DNA of 64,000 nucleotides from Litoditis marina (Eukaryota; Nematoda; Chromadorea; Rhabditida; Rhabditidae). The notes beneath the pieces were generated by a model, which was not told where the DNA came from, did no database searches, and worked only from the letters and a program-made list of their open reading frames with translations. This document shows positions 10,971 through 22,319 of the stretch, in pieces (positions within the stretch are counted from its first letter, which is position 1; the number at the start of each line of letters is the position of its first letter). The position numbers and the translations under genes are program-made. The stretch is taken from assembly GCA_964036275.1 (NCBI GenBank), contig OZ038440.1, forward strand, positions 12,251,690 through 12,315,689. The letters are read 5' to 3'.

Positions 10971-12560
10971 CGAAAAGCTGTATCCTAATTTCGTTTTGCC
11001 CAGCGTGCACGAGTGAAATGTTTTAAAATAGAGCGATAGAGAAGGAGAAAAGGGGGTGGATAAAGAATTAGAGACAGAGAGAACTTACAGAGAAAGGCGG
11101 AGAGTGAAGGGGGATGAATAACGAGTAAGAGAGAAAAAACAGAATAGGAAGTGAAAGTAGCTCACAAACGAACTCACACCACATGCATTAGAGCGGCGAC
11201 AGCCAGTAGGAGGGTCAACAGCACGTTCATCTCTGTTGTTGTTCGAACTGCCGCGGCGCGCCTTTTATACTATTCGGCGTTCATATTTGCTTTTGTTGTG
11301 TCATCAGCACAATTTCAGTTTTACGTCTCTCGCCGGTGACCATGAAGTGTAACACCGTAGTACTATTGTCCGATTAGGCAACAATTACACGAAAAAAGAG
11401 TTCCTTTGTTGTTATAAATGACCTTGTTTCCTCGGAGAAGCGGAACTTGGTTGGCCAGCCTGAGGTGCGCTTCAAAGAGGTTCAAAGCAAGGTCACAAAC
11501 GAAATATAGGAATGGCAACCTTGTAAAAGGGAATATATTGGGGCTGCTTTAGAAGTGCTTGAAATGTATATGTTGCATTGTTTCGCTGTTCTTGTAGTTT
11601 GATCTCGGTTCATTTCAGGGGTAGTTCTGGAACTAAGTTGTAAGCTCAAATCGAACCTCAACTCAGGTATGGTACCTACCTTTAGCGTGATTTATGCTCT
11701 CGTGAAACCTTGAAGAAGAAAGTTACAAAACTCGTTCAACTTTCGAGAGTTGTTACAATTTTTTTGGTACATTAATGAAAATATTAGCTGCATACTGTGG
11801 GGGGATACCGTACAAATGACGAAGACTGACAATCTTGCCACTCTGACTTCGCCAGCCGAAATAATCCTCGGAGAAAAGTTGAATTCCGAAATTCCAGAAA
11901 TAAGTATTCCGAGAAAACATGGTATTTTCAGAATGTTGAGATTACATGTGATTGAAGGTGCAGCAACGTTTCTCATGCACCATGTGACCTTTGAGGCGTG
12001 ACCCAATTGTTTAATGTAATCTGTTCTTCAAACAAAAGTTTCGGCTTGCACCCGAAATGCACCGAGATGAAACCTTGTTTCATAGTTCCTATTGGAAAAC
12101 AGCCTCCACAATAGATAATTGGTGTTTTTATCTACTTTTCTAGAACTTCGAAGGAAGGGATGATGATCATAGGTTCTCACCTCCTGACCATAAGTAAGTA
12201 TTGAAGCCTGGCTCATGGGGCTGAATTGTGAATAAAGGGGTATTTGTGTGCTCGAGCACCACGTGTTTCTACTTTGGTCATAACCGAGTAGACTACTTTT
12301 CCCTATATCGCATTTCTCGCACGTTATTTGTAACTGGAGAAGTAGCTCGCAAATCTGCGCAATTGGGGTTGCATTACATTATTATTTACATGCTTTCATC
12401 ACTCGGGTGGCGCACTCAATTCAACTACGACATTGTTTCAAAATAGTTTTTCAATTATACTGTTATAGTCGTCGGCAACGGAAATGCGGCAGGTTACTGT
12501 ATAGCTCAATTTCCGCTGTGTACGAACCCATGGCTTCGATTGCAAAGCTTGTAAAACATA
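10971..12560. other. Intergenic spacer, purine-rich stretch, no supported gene
   Basis: About 11020-11150 is AG-rich (many GAGA and GGAG repeats). A TTTGATC-family end occurs at about 11597. The short open frames present overlap one another on both strands and lack splice or family signals. Confidence 0.45.
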
Positions 12561-12564
12561 TACT

Positions 12565-12634
12565 CTCGTGGTGCAGTGGCTAGCAAGCAACTACAGAACT
12601 TTTGCTCGCAGGTTCGATTCCGACGAGAGATAAA
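12565..12634 (+). repeat. tRNA-like sequence with matching acceptor ends
   Basis: CTCTCGT at about 12567 pairs perfectly with ACGAGAG at about 12625. It contains an A box TGGTGCAGTGG and a perfect B box GGTTCGATTCC. The total of about 67 nt is too short, the T-stem does not close (GCAGG opposite CCGAC) and the anticodon loop would be oversized. A functional tRNA is therefore unlikely, and a decayed tRNA or SINE head is preferred. Confidence 0.5.
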
Positions 12635-12655
12635 ATATATAAATGTGGCACCCCC

Positions 12656-12790
12656 TATTAGTCACTTGCACAGGCACGTGAAATATGTTAAACACAGAAG
12701 AACTCGGTAACGTGCAATGACAAGGTGCACGATGCCTCATTAGAGTGCTTACTTTACGTGACTATTCTTTTTACTTCTAGTGTAGTTGTT
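12656..12790 (+). mobile_element. MITE, CACGTGAAAC family (copy 2)
   Basis: Direct-orientation copy of the ~130-bp repeat at 38800-38933, starting near TTAGTCACTTGCACAG and ending near TTTACTTCTAGT. It follows the tRNA-like element by about 25 bp, as another copy (8762-8898) lies close to the tRNA-like element at 8934. The two may travel together as one composite repeat. Confidence 0.7.
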
Positions 12791-13082
12791 TCTTTGAACT
12801 ACTGACTTCTCTCGCTCAAATATTACGGGCATTTCGGAACTTGCGTTGACTACAATTTACGTAAGTACGTGCGAATATAACTAATTGTAGTTGACAGAAA
12901 AAAATCCAACGTGACATGATTCGACACTTTCTTGAGAGAATGTTGACCGCTTCTTGGCCACTGACAACAAACGTTTTATATTTGCTATTATTTTGGTAAA
13001 ATGAAAATTTTAATGTATACGAACGACAACGGTTTTTTTCTGATTTTATACTAAGCGGAAGAAGTAGGTTGTCATATTTGGC

Positions 13083-13305
13083 ATAGTTCGTTTCATTCCC
13101 ACTGAGACTCATTGGCATTGTGCCAAGATTTTCGGATTACCATTTCTCAGAGCACATGAGTGTTCTGAATACTTTTTTTTGTTAAGTGTTTTCATGAAAC
13201 TGAACAACCACTAACAAAAATTTGGAGTTTTTTTTTGTAAAAAATAAATGATTCATGTTCATTGGCACGCTGCCAAGTCACAGTGGGAATGAGGGAACTA
13301 TAGGT
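13083..13305. mobile_element. Mariner-type MITE (copy 1)
   Basis: Inverted ends ATAGTTCGTTTCATTCCCAC with ATTGGCATTGTGCCAA on the left, and GTGGGAATGAGGGAACTATA with TTGGCACGCTGCCAA inside it on the right. The same end structure (TAGTTC, CCCA, TTGGCA-GCCAA) bounds the insertion at 20835-21067 that is flanked by TA duplications. It is about 220 bp and non-coding. Confidence 0.75.
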
Positions 13306-16300
13306 ACTTGTATCAGGTATCGAGTCTCACGCTGTCAGAACCTCTTTTAGAGTGTGACAGCAATAATGTTTGAGGTACGTCTGAAAAACCAAACTATAAA
13401 CACAAAACTGAACTGACCCACATGAACCTCTTAAGCCTGATATTCCTTAAATGATATTTATAATGTGTTTACGTGTACTTTACCAAATATGGTGCGAGGG
13501 GTGACGTGGTAGACCGGAAACTACTATACTAATTCTACCCTCGTATAAGTTGCATTATGTCACGAAGTTGCTAATAACCTAATTTCATTGAGGGACATGA
13601 GTCTTCTTCCCATATTAGATGAGAAATTCACTTCCACTTCAAATTAGGATAAACCACTTTTTTCCGTAGTTTTAGGGGAATTTGTAGTCTATGGAGTCAC
13701 GCGATCATTCTCGTTTTGCCATTATGTTTAACGTGGTTTTCTCAGTAGTGGTTTCTCATACTTTCTCATTAGGAGTTATAAGGAGAGCGGTTTATCTTTC
13801 TTAGTCCTATCGTCCTTTTGCTTTTCCCTTAAATTCGTTAACAACACTTAAAGTTTTGGCAAATATTTTCCAGCCAGCAAAGTTTTGGAAATCAAAACTT
13901 TAATACTCAAAATCAAAATATTTCGCTATTGTCAGTGTAAACTTGTTTTTGCTACTTTGCTATATTAAATTTTTACCAATCAACAATATTTCTCCAGGGC
14001 ATGTCAAACTACAAATAGCCGACAAAGTTCGCTGTTTTTCGTTTAGTGTCTCAATGTCCTTTCTGAATGAAAGCAGAAAAGTAGTTCTCTTTCACCTTTC
14101 GCAACCTCCTCAAGATTTTCTAGAAAACTCTCGAATATTTCGAGAATTTTCATCTTTTCGTCGCGTCTTTCGCGAAAAGATAATATCTTTTCGCTCCATG
14201 AGTTAGTACTGCTATCATACTAAAATAGCTTCTTACACTGTTACACATCCTCGGTTAATGTATGGGTGTCATTTAATTGTAGCCCAATACTAGACGATAA
14301 CAAGCTACAGTACCAAAAGACTATAACAAGAATTTTATTCTAAAGATAGTTTTCATCTGGAATAGTTTTGATGTTCAAACACCGAGTCCTATTTTGAAAA
14401 CAGATAGTCGACTTGTGAGCCAGAAACTGATTCTGCGAATTGAATGGTGCTTGAAAATAAATTGGTTCGTCGGAACTCGAAAATCTTTTTTTTTCTGAAA
14501 TTCAAACTATATTGAAAAAATGAGAAATCGGAAATTTGAAATTTTGAACTTTGTTTCACAGAACCGTCACTCCTCGCCTCTTACGTGAATAATTCTTGTG
14601 CCTCACGTGAGAAGATGAACGAAACATTACTCATTCTATACATTTTAATTCAACTGCTAATCAGGGTGATTTCCGTCACAGTAAGGTGCACTCGGATGAA
14701 AAACTCTTTTCAAAAGTTTTCTTGTTTTGAACTAATGAAAAAAGCCAGTCACTGTTTTTAGTCTATTTGTTCAATGAAATGGTATATACAAAACCTTCCC
14801 ACTTTTCACCTCAAGAGTATAACTTCGTTGTTGAGAACCATTATGAGCTACTATTTTTCACTGTTAATCTCTCTTGCTCGAACCTCTCAATCGAAAAAAG
14901 GTTACTTCTGGCATGTTCAGAAAATACCTAAAAGAAGGAAAACTTCCAAGTTTCTAACCTCGAGCAGTTGATTTTTGACAACTGCCAACGAAACAAAGAG
15001 TCACAGAAACGTCACACTTGAGTGAGTGAACTATCTAGTCACCTGGACCATGTTGTCATCACCTTGCCACTGTAAGTCGATCCTCGCGAGATCAAACTAC
15101 AAAGGAGATTTCGTCACTTTCCATACGTAGGTAAAAAAGTTGTAAAACTTAAATCTCAAACCATTCTAATTTGTATTTACCCATAATTTGTAAAATAAAT
15201 ATATATTTTTCTAATACAAAACTATAATATAGATTGGGCTAAGTGTGGTCACCACTTCTACTTTGACGTGGTGCCTAGATTTCGTGGCGTAGGTGTATAG
15301 GGGATCTATGATTCATGTGACATATGTTCCGGTTTATCACGAATTTGCTCAGATTAGCAGACAAATCGTCATTTTTTCACTGACTAAACTCTCCGTCATC
15401 ACGTATTAGCAAAGTGTCTGATGACTCAGGTTTGTCGGGAGGCCGTATGCAGTAATATCCCAATGACCCGTATCTGATTCGCTTATCTTGGAACATACGC
15501 TATCTTCTCACTTTCTCATCCAGCTAGGCTACAAGTCCTGCGAAATAGCGTGAAGATTAGGAGACGCAGGCAGCGGTCAGGGCGCCAGAATAGTTCTGCA
15601 TTCTAGATTTCGGTTCTTGACCTTCCCATTTCCATAAGTGTACTTTTCTATGACCCTGCGTGGGACATAAGAAAACGAGAATCAGTTGACTTGCAAGATC
15701 TACCAATTACTCTTTTTCGACCCGTGTTTAATTACTAGGTTCTCATCCTCATTTTCGTAATTTAAACGCTGTTACGTGACATTGTATAATGTGATCTACC
15801 ATGTATCTAGACCGTGTTATTATGGTCGTGTGATCACAAATCCTTTGGAGGTTCCGCCTACTTTCCACGAACATTACTCGTTCGAATCTCATCCGACGCG
15901 TCGGTAGTCTATAGTCTTTTTCATTCCTAATGACACTACGGTAGGAATACTGTTGTCAGTACGTCTTGTTTTCTGGTATGTAATCAGAAAAGCTAAAAAC
16001 TTTCGCAGTCTTTCTAGGTTATTAGCTCTCGAAAACGATCAATCTTCAGGTAAAGGCTGACTACATATGCGACAGAATTTGCAAAATCTGTCTGAAATAC
16101 AGTCGGATGAAACTACAAACACAGCGAAATTAAGTTAAAGTCTAGTTTGTGGCCAGCTTTTTCTAGAACGAATTGGTGTGGTGGCTGCAAAACGAGTCTT
16201 ATCTGCAAAGGGACCATTTTGGATGGTCAGAGAACAGAAAACACTCCACATTCCGTAACTGACAGTTTGACAGAAAGCGAGATCGAAGGTCTATCGAAGT

Positions 16301-17110
16301 ACCTAGAAAAAAAATTCATTTTTAATCACATTTAACAATCATTTGATATTATATTTCCCATTTTAAATATAGATAACGTTACGTTTGCCACTATTGCCCC
16401 AGGGACCACTGACCAGTATTTCCCACGCAAACATACATTTAAGAGATCGGTTTATACCTAGTATTTGTAAAGATCAGTTTTCAAATTTGTCGTACTGGTG
16501 CACTTTCGACTTACGTGACTCTTTATAACAAGTTGGGTGTTTTTCTAATAACAACTGGCAAAACAACCAGGTAGGTTTTTGAGTTTGGTTCAGTACACAG
16601 CTCAAATTTAGTATAATAACTCATAACTCAGTAAAATATTTAAAACTTGGTTCTATTCTTATATATTCGTGAAGTTTATTCATTTCACATTATCGAGGTT
16701 AGAGGTTACGCAGGTTAAAACCGCGCATTTTGTTCGCGTTCTCTTCTTTGCTACTCTCCTTTGCAATGTTTGTAGTTCGAACCCCTCAAGTTTTGATCGT
16801 ACCTCGCAAATTAGGCCATATATGGACATCAAAGTACAACTCAGATATGGGTATCTCCTGGATGTGTGTCACGTACGAAACACGTGATTTAGAACAGTCA
16901 GCGGAAAACAGTTCTACCCAAAAACATGTGTTTACGATAAGAGAAACTGCTTTCGCTGCAACCTGTAATCACTGTTAATTGTTGCTCATTTTGTGTCAAT
17001 TTCACTGCCCGCCCCTAATTTTCATATCAATTATTTTCCTAGTTGAATTACCACTGTACGATTCCTCCCATGAACGTGTACGACTTTCTCTCATGGCAAG
17101 TGTACGATTC
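13306..17110. other. Long intergenic region, no supported gene
   Basis: AT-rich sequence with short overlapping open frames only. Items seen: a dense palindromic patch at about 14117-14150 (TTCTAGAA, then CTCGAATATTTCGAG) that resembles but does not prove heat-shock-type elements; TTTGATC-family ends at about 15085 and 16100; and GGAGACGCAGG at about 15562. I find no splice-consistent exon chain. Confidence 0.4.
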
Positions 17111-17359
17111 TATCCTTATATAACCTTTTTGTGATAACAGATTGGAAAGTGGGGGTAAAAAGTGAACGCTCTTTGTCTATCTACCTATCTCTTCATACAT
17201 GTCTCTCTCTCTCTCCTTTTCTCTCTCCCTCTGTTCTCTCCCTCTTATTTTTTCCCGCCTTCTCTCGTGTCTTCTTTTTCTAACCTTGTGTATTAAATTG
17301 TTTTGTTGTTATCTATTCAACGTATTTTTATAGATAACCGCCTCTCCAAAACTTGAGAA
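17110..17359 (+). promoter_or_regulatory. Putative promoter and 5' leader of the neuropeptide-type gene
   Basis: A TTATATAA box lies at about 17116-17123. It is followed by a CT-rich stretch (17196-17290) and then AACTTGAGAA just before the ATG at 17360. The distances are plausible for a TATA promoter with a leader of about 200 nt. This is inferred from position only. Confidence 0.3.
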
Positions 17360-18670
17360 ATGTCTCGGAGTTCACTTATTCTGCTCGTACTTTGTATTCT
17401 AATCTCCCTGTGCAACTGTAGACCGAGCACCTTAGAACAATTGGAGAATGAAAGGTACGTTTTCATAGATCACATATCAGAATCACAACGCTACAAAGTT
17501 TAAAAATCTGAAACTTCTGTGTTTTTGGTCAATACGAATCTGAAGAATTGAAGAAGATATGAGAGTACGGAAGCTGGAATATCCCGGCACCATGATTCTA
17601 TCCTGCGTCTCTCACTTTCCGCAATGTGAGAGCAGAGAAACCTTGTATGTTTGAGGAGACGCAGGTTGTGATCTAACCGTCTGCAGGTTCCTGCATACGG
17701 TCCCAAGGAGTCTACTAGATTGTTACTCGTATTTCCACTAGTATTTCTTTTACATGTTTGCTTGCGTTGTTTATTACCACGCTGCATGTGAAAATGTGTT
17801 CAATGGTCTCATCCTAACTTTTCTTATCTCTTCGTTAGAATATAGAGATAGCCAGGGTAAACACTGACCTTCATCCTTTTGTTTACTGCTGACTTAGTCG
17901 TTCTAGTAGTTGAATCCTACCCGTCCCCCACAGGTTATAGATCACTCGAAGACAACAGTTCGATATATTGCAGCAAAAACTGCAAAGAACCTTCGAACAA
18001 TTTGAAAAATAACATTTGTATTTTTTAATATATTTGCTATGTTGTATACACATCTATTCCACGCACTACAGACATTTTACAACTGCTCTCCTGCAAGCAT
18101 TAGCAGTTTTTCTGAATTCACAACTAGGTTCAAGCGCCTGGAAAGGTCCGGAGCAGTACCGGGACAGCTTATGCTCCGAGAGTAGAATTACCGTGTCCGT
18201 CTGAGTTCGTAGAGAGATAGCAGTATATACGAAACACATTTCACATACTGAGTTGTAGTTTGATCTTCACGGAAGCACATGTTTATAAAACGTGATAAAC
18301 GTCGAAATTAAACTACAATTCAGCGGTTCTAAGCTAGAAGTACAATATTCATCCACTATCCCTTGATTGCCATAATGAATAGGGGGCCACTCTTTCCAAA
18401 AGAGGTATATTCGGTCTATTCCCAAACCCGCTGTGTTTGTAGTGTGAACAAGTGTATTTTCGGTCGTAATTCGTTAATTACGGAGTGTCTTGAGATCAAA
18501 ATATGAAGATTTGGTCACTCCTTATTGTTGATTTCAGATTCCTGAGCGACATATTAGATGAGGTGTACGGAGACGAGAAGGTGACGGCGTTCGCAATCCG
18601 ACGGGAACCCCGCTACGTGAAACGACGATACAACAACAAATGGCAGCAACTCGGACCCATTTGGGGCTGA
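17360..18670 (+). CDS. Neuropeptide-type precursor with C-terminal W(X6)W-amide
   Basis: Two exons, 17360-17454 and 18538-18670, join in phase to 75 aa. Residues 1-20 are a strong signal peptide (MSRSSLILLVLCILISLCNC). An acidic spacer follows (EQLENE, DILDEVYGDE). Two basic cleavage sites then appear, RR and KRR, and the protein ends YNNKWQQLGPIWG. Cleavage after KRR and amidation through the final Gly would release YNNKWQQLGPIW-amide. The residues W-x-x-L-x-x-x-W-amide match the consensus of myoinhibitory peptides (allatostatin-B). Those precursors usually carry many copies, whereas here there is one at the extreme C-terminus. A second product, EPRYV, would lie between the two sites. AATAAA occurs at about 18676. 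The layout strongly supports a secreted peptide, but membership of the MIP family is inference. Confidence 0.72.
17598..17665. repeat. Inverted repeat in the neuropeptide gene intron
   Basis: CCTGCGTCTCTC at about 17599 pairs with GAGGAGACGCAGG at about 17651. The right arm matches motifs at about 9910 and 15562, so it is a dispersed repeat piece. Confidence 0.5.
18247..18333. mobile_element. Hairpin MITE, TTTGATC family (copy 2), intronic
   Basis: Left end TGAGTTGTAGTTTGATC and right end AATTAAACTACAATTCAGC are inverted over about 80 bp, inside the intron of the neuropeptide-type gene. A further half-copy (GCTGTGTTTGTAGTGTGA) lies at about 18430 in the same intron. Confidence 0.7.
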
Positions 18671-18826
18671 GAAAATCAATAAATCAATAGACACGTACCT
18701 CCATTTATTAAACAAGTGATCTCGAATAAATTATTTGTTGTTTTCTGGTGTGATATCTCATTTCGATCTGTTCGGTTTTGTTTCTTTTTTCAAGGCGAGT
18801 CTATACTGTGTAGGTTGCGCCATACC

Positions 18827-18911
18827 GCTGTGTTTGTAGTTTGATCCCGTTGCGCTCTGGTCGAAAGCGCAAAGTATGACACAACCGAGATCAAACCACA
18901 ACACGACAGTT
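18827..18911. mobile_element. Hairpin MITE, TTTGATC family (copy 3)
   Basis: This is the cleanest copy in the window: GCTGTGTTTGTAGTTTGATC at the left and GATCAAACCACAACACGACA at the right, with a 40-bp middle. It lies about 160 bp beyond the neuropeptide stop codon. No transposase is encoded. Confidence 0.75.
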
Positions 18912-19439
18912 AAAGGTTTTCTTCTTCCGTGGAAGATACTCTAGAGGTGACTAACCAACTTGTTTCCACAGTTGCAATAACAGCAAGTTGTGCTTCGTCC
19001 GACTGCTTTGCCGTGTCGGAAAAGTTGTAAATTTCAGTTTCATAAACAATTGGTCATATTCAGTGTAGAGTTCCATGTAGTGTTTTCAATATAGTATATA
19101 GAAGCATATATGAGGAGCTTTTAAGAAAGAAAAACTTGGTCAGATGCGAGCCAAACTGCAAATTACGAATAATCGGTCACGTGACCGAGTGATCACTTTA
19201 GCCAGAACAACTGGTACCCAGTGTCTTAGTGAGTGGGTGAAATCGGCCGCGAGCCGAACTGTGTACTTCAATGGAAGACCGAAAAAAAAGATAGGCCAGC
19301 ACATATATATACGGATACGTATCCTTTTCCGTAACAGCATACTCTACGGGACGTCAAACTTTCATCGACCTTAAGCTTATCCTCCCCTCCTTATCGTAGT
19401 GTTCCAGGTATTAACCGATATTATTCCACTTGTGAAGTG

Positions 19440-21930
19440 TTGCAACGATTTCTCTAACGAAATTGGAGTTGTTCAGTCAGAAAACAAAATGCCAACATTA
19501 TTCAAATATCCAACGGTTCAACAATTTATCTATTATCGATACGCCCCCTGATTTCTTTCCTCCTAAATTACCCAATTTTCCTGAAATAGTTATCAACTCA
19601 TCTCATGTTATTTCAGCTATCAAACAACTAAGTGATAAACAGTCACTCACCCCGGAAGGCATTCCCTCGTATTTCATCAAAAGAGTTTCGGATACGCTCC
19701 TACCCCATCTCACCTTTTTCTATCAACGGTCGCTTATTTCTGGTAGTATTCCAAAACAGTGGAATGAAGCCATAGTTATCCCTCTACTCAAAAAACCCCC
19801 GCGTATTGATCCGAAAAACTATAGACCGATTAGTCTAACCTCCTCGTTTTGCAAAATATGTGAAATTTTTCTGAGTAAACGACTTCTAAATTTTTTCACG
19901 TCAAACTCCTTGCTTGACCAGAATCAATTTGGTTTTCTACCGGGTCGCTCCACTCTGAGCAATCTCATGTCCTGTATATCGTCCTGGCAAAATTCACTGC
20001 AAAATAACAAACCAGTAGATTGTATCTATGTTGACTTCCAAAAAGCTTTTGATTCTGTTTCCCATCAGCTCCTTTTGTACAAATTGCAAAAATATGGTGT
20101 AAGTGATGTTTTGTGCAAATGGATTGCCAGTTATCTGTCAAACAGGTCATTCAAAGTACGGGTGAATGATTGTTTGTCATTACCAAAGCCATGTACGTCG
20201 GGTGTACCACAGGGTTCGGTCATTGGCCCATTGCTGTTTCTTATTTATGTTAATGATATTTCTTGGCGTCTAGCTAGTCCTTGTTTTCTTTTCGCTGACG
20301 ATCTCAAAATCTTCAGAGAACTAAATTGTGATTTTGACAGCAATATACTTGAAAGTGATCTCGAATGTATCTCGATTTGGGCTACTAAATGGCTTATGAA
20401 TATTAACGAGGCTAAATCCCAGCATTTGTCAGTCAATAGTAGTTCACATCCTAGTCAATACACATTGAATAAAGTAGTTATTCCAAACAACAATTCGGTT
20501 CGTGATCTCGGTGTTACGGTGTGCAACGATCTCTCTTTCAGATCTCATATTTCTGAAATTGTAAAGAAGGCAAACAGGGTTGCAAATTGTATTTTGAGAG
20601 CTTTTCAGCTGCGTAAAATTTCCAGCTACAGAAAAGCCTTTATAACGTATGTTCGTCCAATTCTCGAATATGCGTCTCCTGTGTGGTCCCCCAACACTGT
20701 GATGGATACAACCAGTGTTGAAAACGTGCAACGACGTTTCACTCGTATTGCGTTCAGAAAATGTGTTAGCAATCCTCTCACTTTATCTTATGCGGGTCGT
20801 TTGGTAAGTTTTCAACTTAAATCACTTGCGTATATAGTTCGCACATTTCCCAACTGGACTTGGGCAGCTTGCCAATGAAATTTCAAAGCAGTTTTCGAAC
20901 ATGTTCAAGTACTTCAAAACAATAGAAATTTATGCGAAGGGTTCTTCCCCTTAGTTATAATTCGTATTCAGGGAACCATTCTGTAAAATATATGTTCTCT
21001 CCAAATGACAGTCTTCCAAAGTTTTTGGCACGCTGCCAACGAGTCCAGTTGGGAAATGTGAGCACTATAGGCGTTTGGTATTTGATCTCTCCCTTTGTTA
21101 TCGAATCATCCATGGTTTTGAGAAAAATCCTTCACTACAGCTATTTACGATAAGCAGGTCAAAAAGGCCTCATTCATTTCAAATCTCGCGAAATTTTGCT
21201 AGTAAAAGGCAAGTTTTTGGTTCGTTTGCGAACAGAATGCCAGCTATTTGGAATTTACTTCCAAGTCATGTAGTGGAAGCAGGAACTCTATCTGCTTTTC
21301 ACGCTCGTCTGGAAAAAGTGGACTTGTCTACTATTGTACCGTCTCTTAAACTGGACTGATCCCAATGGATCTTCCCAGATATGAAACGGTTATACTACTT
21401 TTCAGGATATTTCCGGGGATTCTGGCAGCACCGCATCGAAATCTTTAGTTACCGAATTCAATATTTTTTGGACTTATGATGTAAGTAAAATCTTTGCGCT
21501 TTTTTGTCTTCATACTCATAATGAGACATTTTTCACGCCAAACTCACCCCAAATCAATCAACTGCAAAACGCACTATCAAAACTATTTGGATATCCGAAC
21601 GAGTTTGCGTGTCATCGCCCCTCCCCCCTTTCCACCAAATCTTGAGTTGAACTCCTCTGGTTCCCTGTATGTTCCGATTATGAGCGTATGTCTATTTCCA
21701 GGCCTGGTGGAGAGATGGGCGCCGAGCCAGTGTTAATATTATATGATGGCAGCTAGTCCATAATATAATATACTGTTTTGTTTATGTTTATTGTGAAGAT
21801 ATAGTTTCGATTCTGTTCTGTTTCTCCATTTTGTGTTTTCTTCTTGTTGTGACTTCATATTTTGCTGTTTTCTTTTTTTGTTACCTCTCACTTTTCCACT
21901 GGAATAAAGTATTCATATATATAATTTGAA
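19440..21930 (+). mobile_element. 5'-truncated LINE (CR1/Jockey-like) with split reverse transcriptase
   Basis: The open frame at about 19463-20878 encodes most of a non-LTR reverse transcriptase. It shows the YVDFQKAFDSVSH block, SGVPQGSVIGPLLFLIYVND, and the catalytic FADDLKIF motif with its aspartate pair. The frame is broken at about 20835 by a MITE and resumes at about 21070-21359, where the usual C-terminal end (NRMPAIWNLLPSHVV) is found. The endonuclease domain is absent, so the copy is 5'-truncated. A tail with AATAAA at about 21904 followed by AT repeats marks the 3' end. Apart from the insertion I see no stop or frameshift in the remaining frame, so the copy is fairly young. The superfamily is judged from motifs only. 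Confidence 0.85.
20835..21067. mobile_element. Mariner-type MITE (copy 2) inserted in the LINE
   Basis: The ends TAGTTCGCACATTTCCCAAC and GTTGGGAAATGTGAGCACTA are inverted, with TTGGCA-GCCAA palindromes just inside. It is flanked by TA at 20833-20834 and 21068-21069. Removing the element and one TA brings the two parts of the LINE frame back into phase, which fixes the insertion point. Same family as 13083-13305. 233 bp, non-coding. Confidence 0.88.
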
Positions 21931-22152
21931 TGGCTGTGAACTTCGCAAATTTGCGCGCCAACCCTATTTTAAAGGACTAACAGGATCAGCGACTCCTGCC
22001 GAGAGTGGCACTTTGCCAATAAAATGGGCGGCGCGCGCAGTTATGTTTTATCGACCCTCTGTTTTTTTAAAAAGTAAGTTAGTGAATAATGAACTTTGTT
22101 GTTCTTAATCAGTTCATATTGTATATTGTATTTTACTACACATTAAAACTTA

Positions 22153-22316
22153 GGCCGCTTTCATACTTTTTACGTCGGCGTTTAACGCCGGCGTTAATGT
22201 GAAGAAAACATACGCATCGATTTTATTGGCGTTAACGCCGGCGCCAATCAATACGTATGTTTTCTTCACTGTTAACGCCGGCGTTGAACGCCGACGTAAA
22301 AAGTATGAATGCGGCC
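22153..22316. mobile_element. Harbinger-like foldback MITE
   Basis: A 164-bp near-perfect palindrome: the left arm begins GGCCGCTTTCATACTTTTTA and the right arm is its complement ending AAGTATGAATGCGGCC, with arms of about 70 bp. It is flanked by TTA on both sides (22150-22152 and 22317-22319), the target preference of PIF/Harbinger elements. GC-rich GTTAACGCCGGCG blocks repeat four times inside. No coding capacity. Confidence 0.85.
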
Positions 22317-22319
22317 TTA

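Noticed and set aside
12565..12634. Functional tRNA gene
   Set aside because: A and B boxes and a 7-bp acceptor match are present, but the T-stem does not pair, the anticodon loop is too large and the length is about 67 nt.
19965..20731. Minus-strand frames inside the LINE
   Set aside because: They are antisense to the reverse transcriptase frame and show no family features.
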